Origin: Oscillibacter valericigenes
GTDB taxonomy: Bacteria; Bacillota; Clostridia; Oscillospirales; Oscillospiraceae
Length of the DNA stretch: 52,081 bases
Assembly (NCBI RefSeq): GCF_021531915.1
Contig: NZ_JAFBIV010000015.1
Coordinates: forward strand, 1-52,081
Direction of reading: 5' to 3'
Part shown: one piece after another, positions 51,711 to 52,081 of the stretch
Layout: each line of letters begins with the position of its first letter
Numbering within the stretch: position 1 is the first letter of the stretch
Notes under the pieces: model-generated
Databases searched by the model: none
Seen by the model: only the letters and a program-made list of their open reading frames with translations
Told to the model about the DNA's origin: nothing
Translations under genes and position numbers: made by a program

Positions 51711-52081
51711 ATGAAAATCGGGTTTAATGAAGGCTGCAACCGTTTCTGCGAAAATCACTCCGTTCTGGAGGACCTGGCCCTGTGCGAAAAATACAGCTTT
51801 GACTACATTGATGTGCAGTCCGAGTGCCTGGACCGTGACCTGGCGGCAGGCAAGTACACGCTGGAGGAGTTGGGCGAGTTCTTCCGCACCCACAAGCTGA
51901 AGATGCTGTCCTACAATGCCCTGGTCGGTTTTAATATGAAGCAGACCCAGGCGGAAAAGGACGCCGTCATGGCCCAGCTGGACGAGATCATCCGCCGCTG
52001 CCGGATTTTGGACTGCAGGATGGTCGTGGTGGTGCCCTCCATGGACCTGACCGTCCACGCCACCCTGGACGACATCCGGGC
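51711..52081 (+). CDS. Sugar phosphate isomerase/epimerase-like TIM-barrel protein (5' part)
   Basis: First 123 codons; the gene runs off the window. MKIGFNEGCNRFCENHSVLEDLALCEKYSFDYIDVQSECLD is the start of an AP-endonuclease-2 type barrel (IolE/IolI/xylose isomerase-like), in which Glu and His side chains later in the chain bind a divalent metal. AAAGGAG precedes the ATG by 7 nt. Such proteins interconvert inositol or sugar derivatives; which one cannot be told from the fragment. Confidence 0.85.
   Translation, partial: MKIGFNEGCNRFCENHSVLEDLALCEKYSFDYIDVQSECLDRDLAAGKYTLEELGEFFRTHKLKMLSYNALVGFNMKQTQAEKDAVMAQLDEIIRRCRILDCRMVVVVPSMDLTVHATLDDIR

Overview
The window looks like a chromosomal segment from a GC-rich, endospore-forming member of the Clostridia, most likely Oscillospiraceae (Flavonifractor/Lawsonibacter/Oscillibacter-like). 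This rests on the high GC content, strong GGAGG ribosome sites, an orphan spoVAF, a YaaH/SleL-type LysM-GH18 protein, the SRP-RNA/dnaX/ybaB arrangement and the family make-up. The genus is inference; no database was searched.

Layout. (1) 1-5400: an arginine operon read leftward, argG-argH-argC-argJ, with an ArgR-type box lying on the argG promoter. The operon carries a multi-hairpin intergenic element and a second, diverged copy of the argC 3' end. (2) 5.5-10 kb: fumC, a frameshifted small gene, and a divergent lacI-type regulator/gapA pair whose transcripts both carry the same operator-like 11-mer. (3) 10-11.2 kb: an AT-rich islet with a YdcF/SanA-like gene and decayed DNA. (4) 11.2-15.2 kb: a FliB-like protein, a Crp/Fnr regulator divergent from two Fe-S proteins, an EamA transporter and a CsoR-like metal sensor with a perfect palindromic operator. 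(5) 15.2-16.6 kb: spoVAF.

(6) 16.7-29.3 kb, all on the minus strand: a complete-looking PBSX-like head and contractile-tail gene set (terminase, portal, protease, decoration, capsid, connectors, sheath, tube, chaperone, LysM baseplate protein, hub, spike, gp25, gpJ, gpI). No integrase, repressor, replication, fibre or lysis genes are present. The tape-measure slot holds only a 147-residue ORF, and the large terminase is frameshifted. Its base composition matches the host and it is fenced by terminators, so it reads as a resident, domesticated phage-derived particle. This is the most unusual system in the window.

(7) 29.7-35.1 kb: a KdpDE-like two-component pair without kdp genes, a ZIP transporter, a LysR regulator, the LysM-GH18 protein and a small zinc-ribbon protein. 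(8) 35.2-38.2 kb: an apbE / NusG-domain-II / Gx-transporter / 2-hydroxyacid dehydrogenase operon, probably linked to flavin or redox chemistry at the envelope. (9) 38.4-43.4 kb: a membrane protein, a DUF4127 lipoprotein, ybaB, dnaX and SRP RNA. (10) 43.5-44.4 kb: tRNA-Ala(CGC) followed by the wreck of an integrated element (serine-recombinase C-terminus). (11) 44.4-52.1 kb: a class A PBP, an AraC-regulated ABC exporter, a half-size UvrA-like ATPase, an ICMT-like methyltransferase and the start of a TIM-barrel sugar isomerase-like gene cut by the window end.
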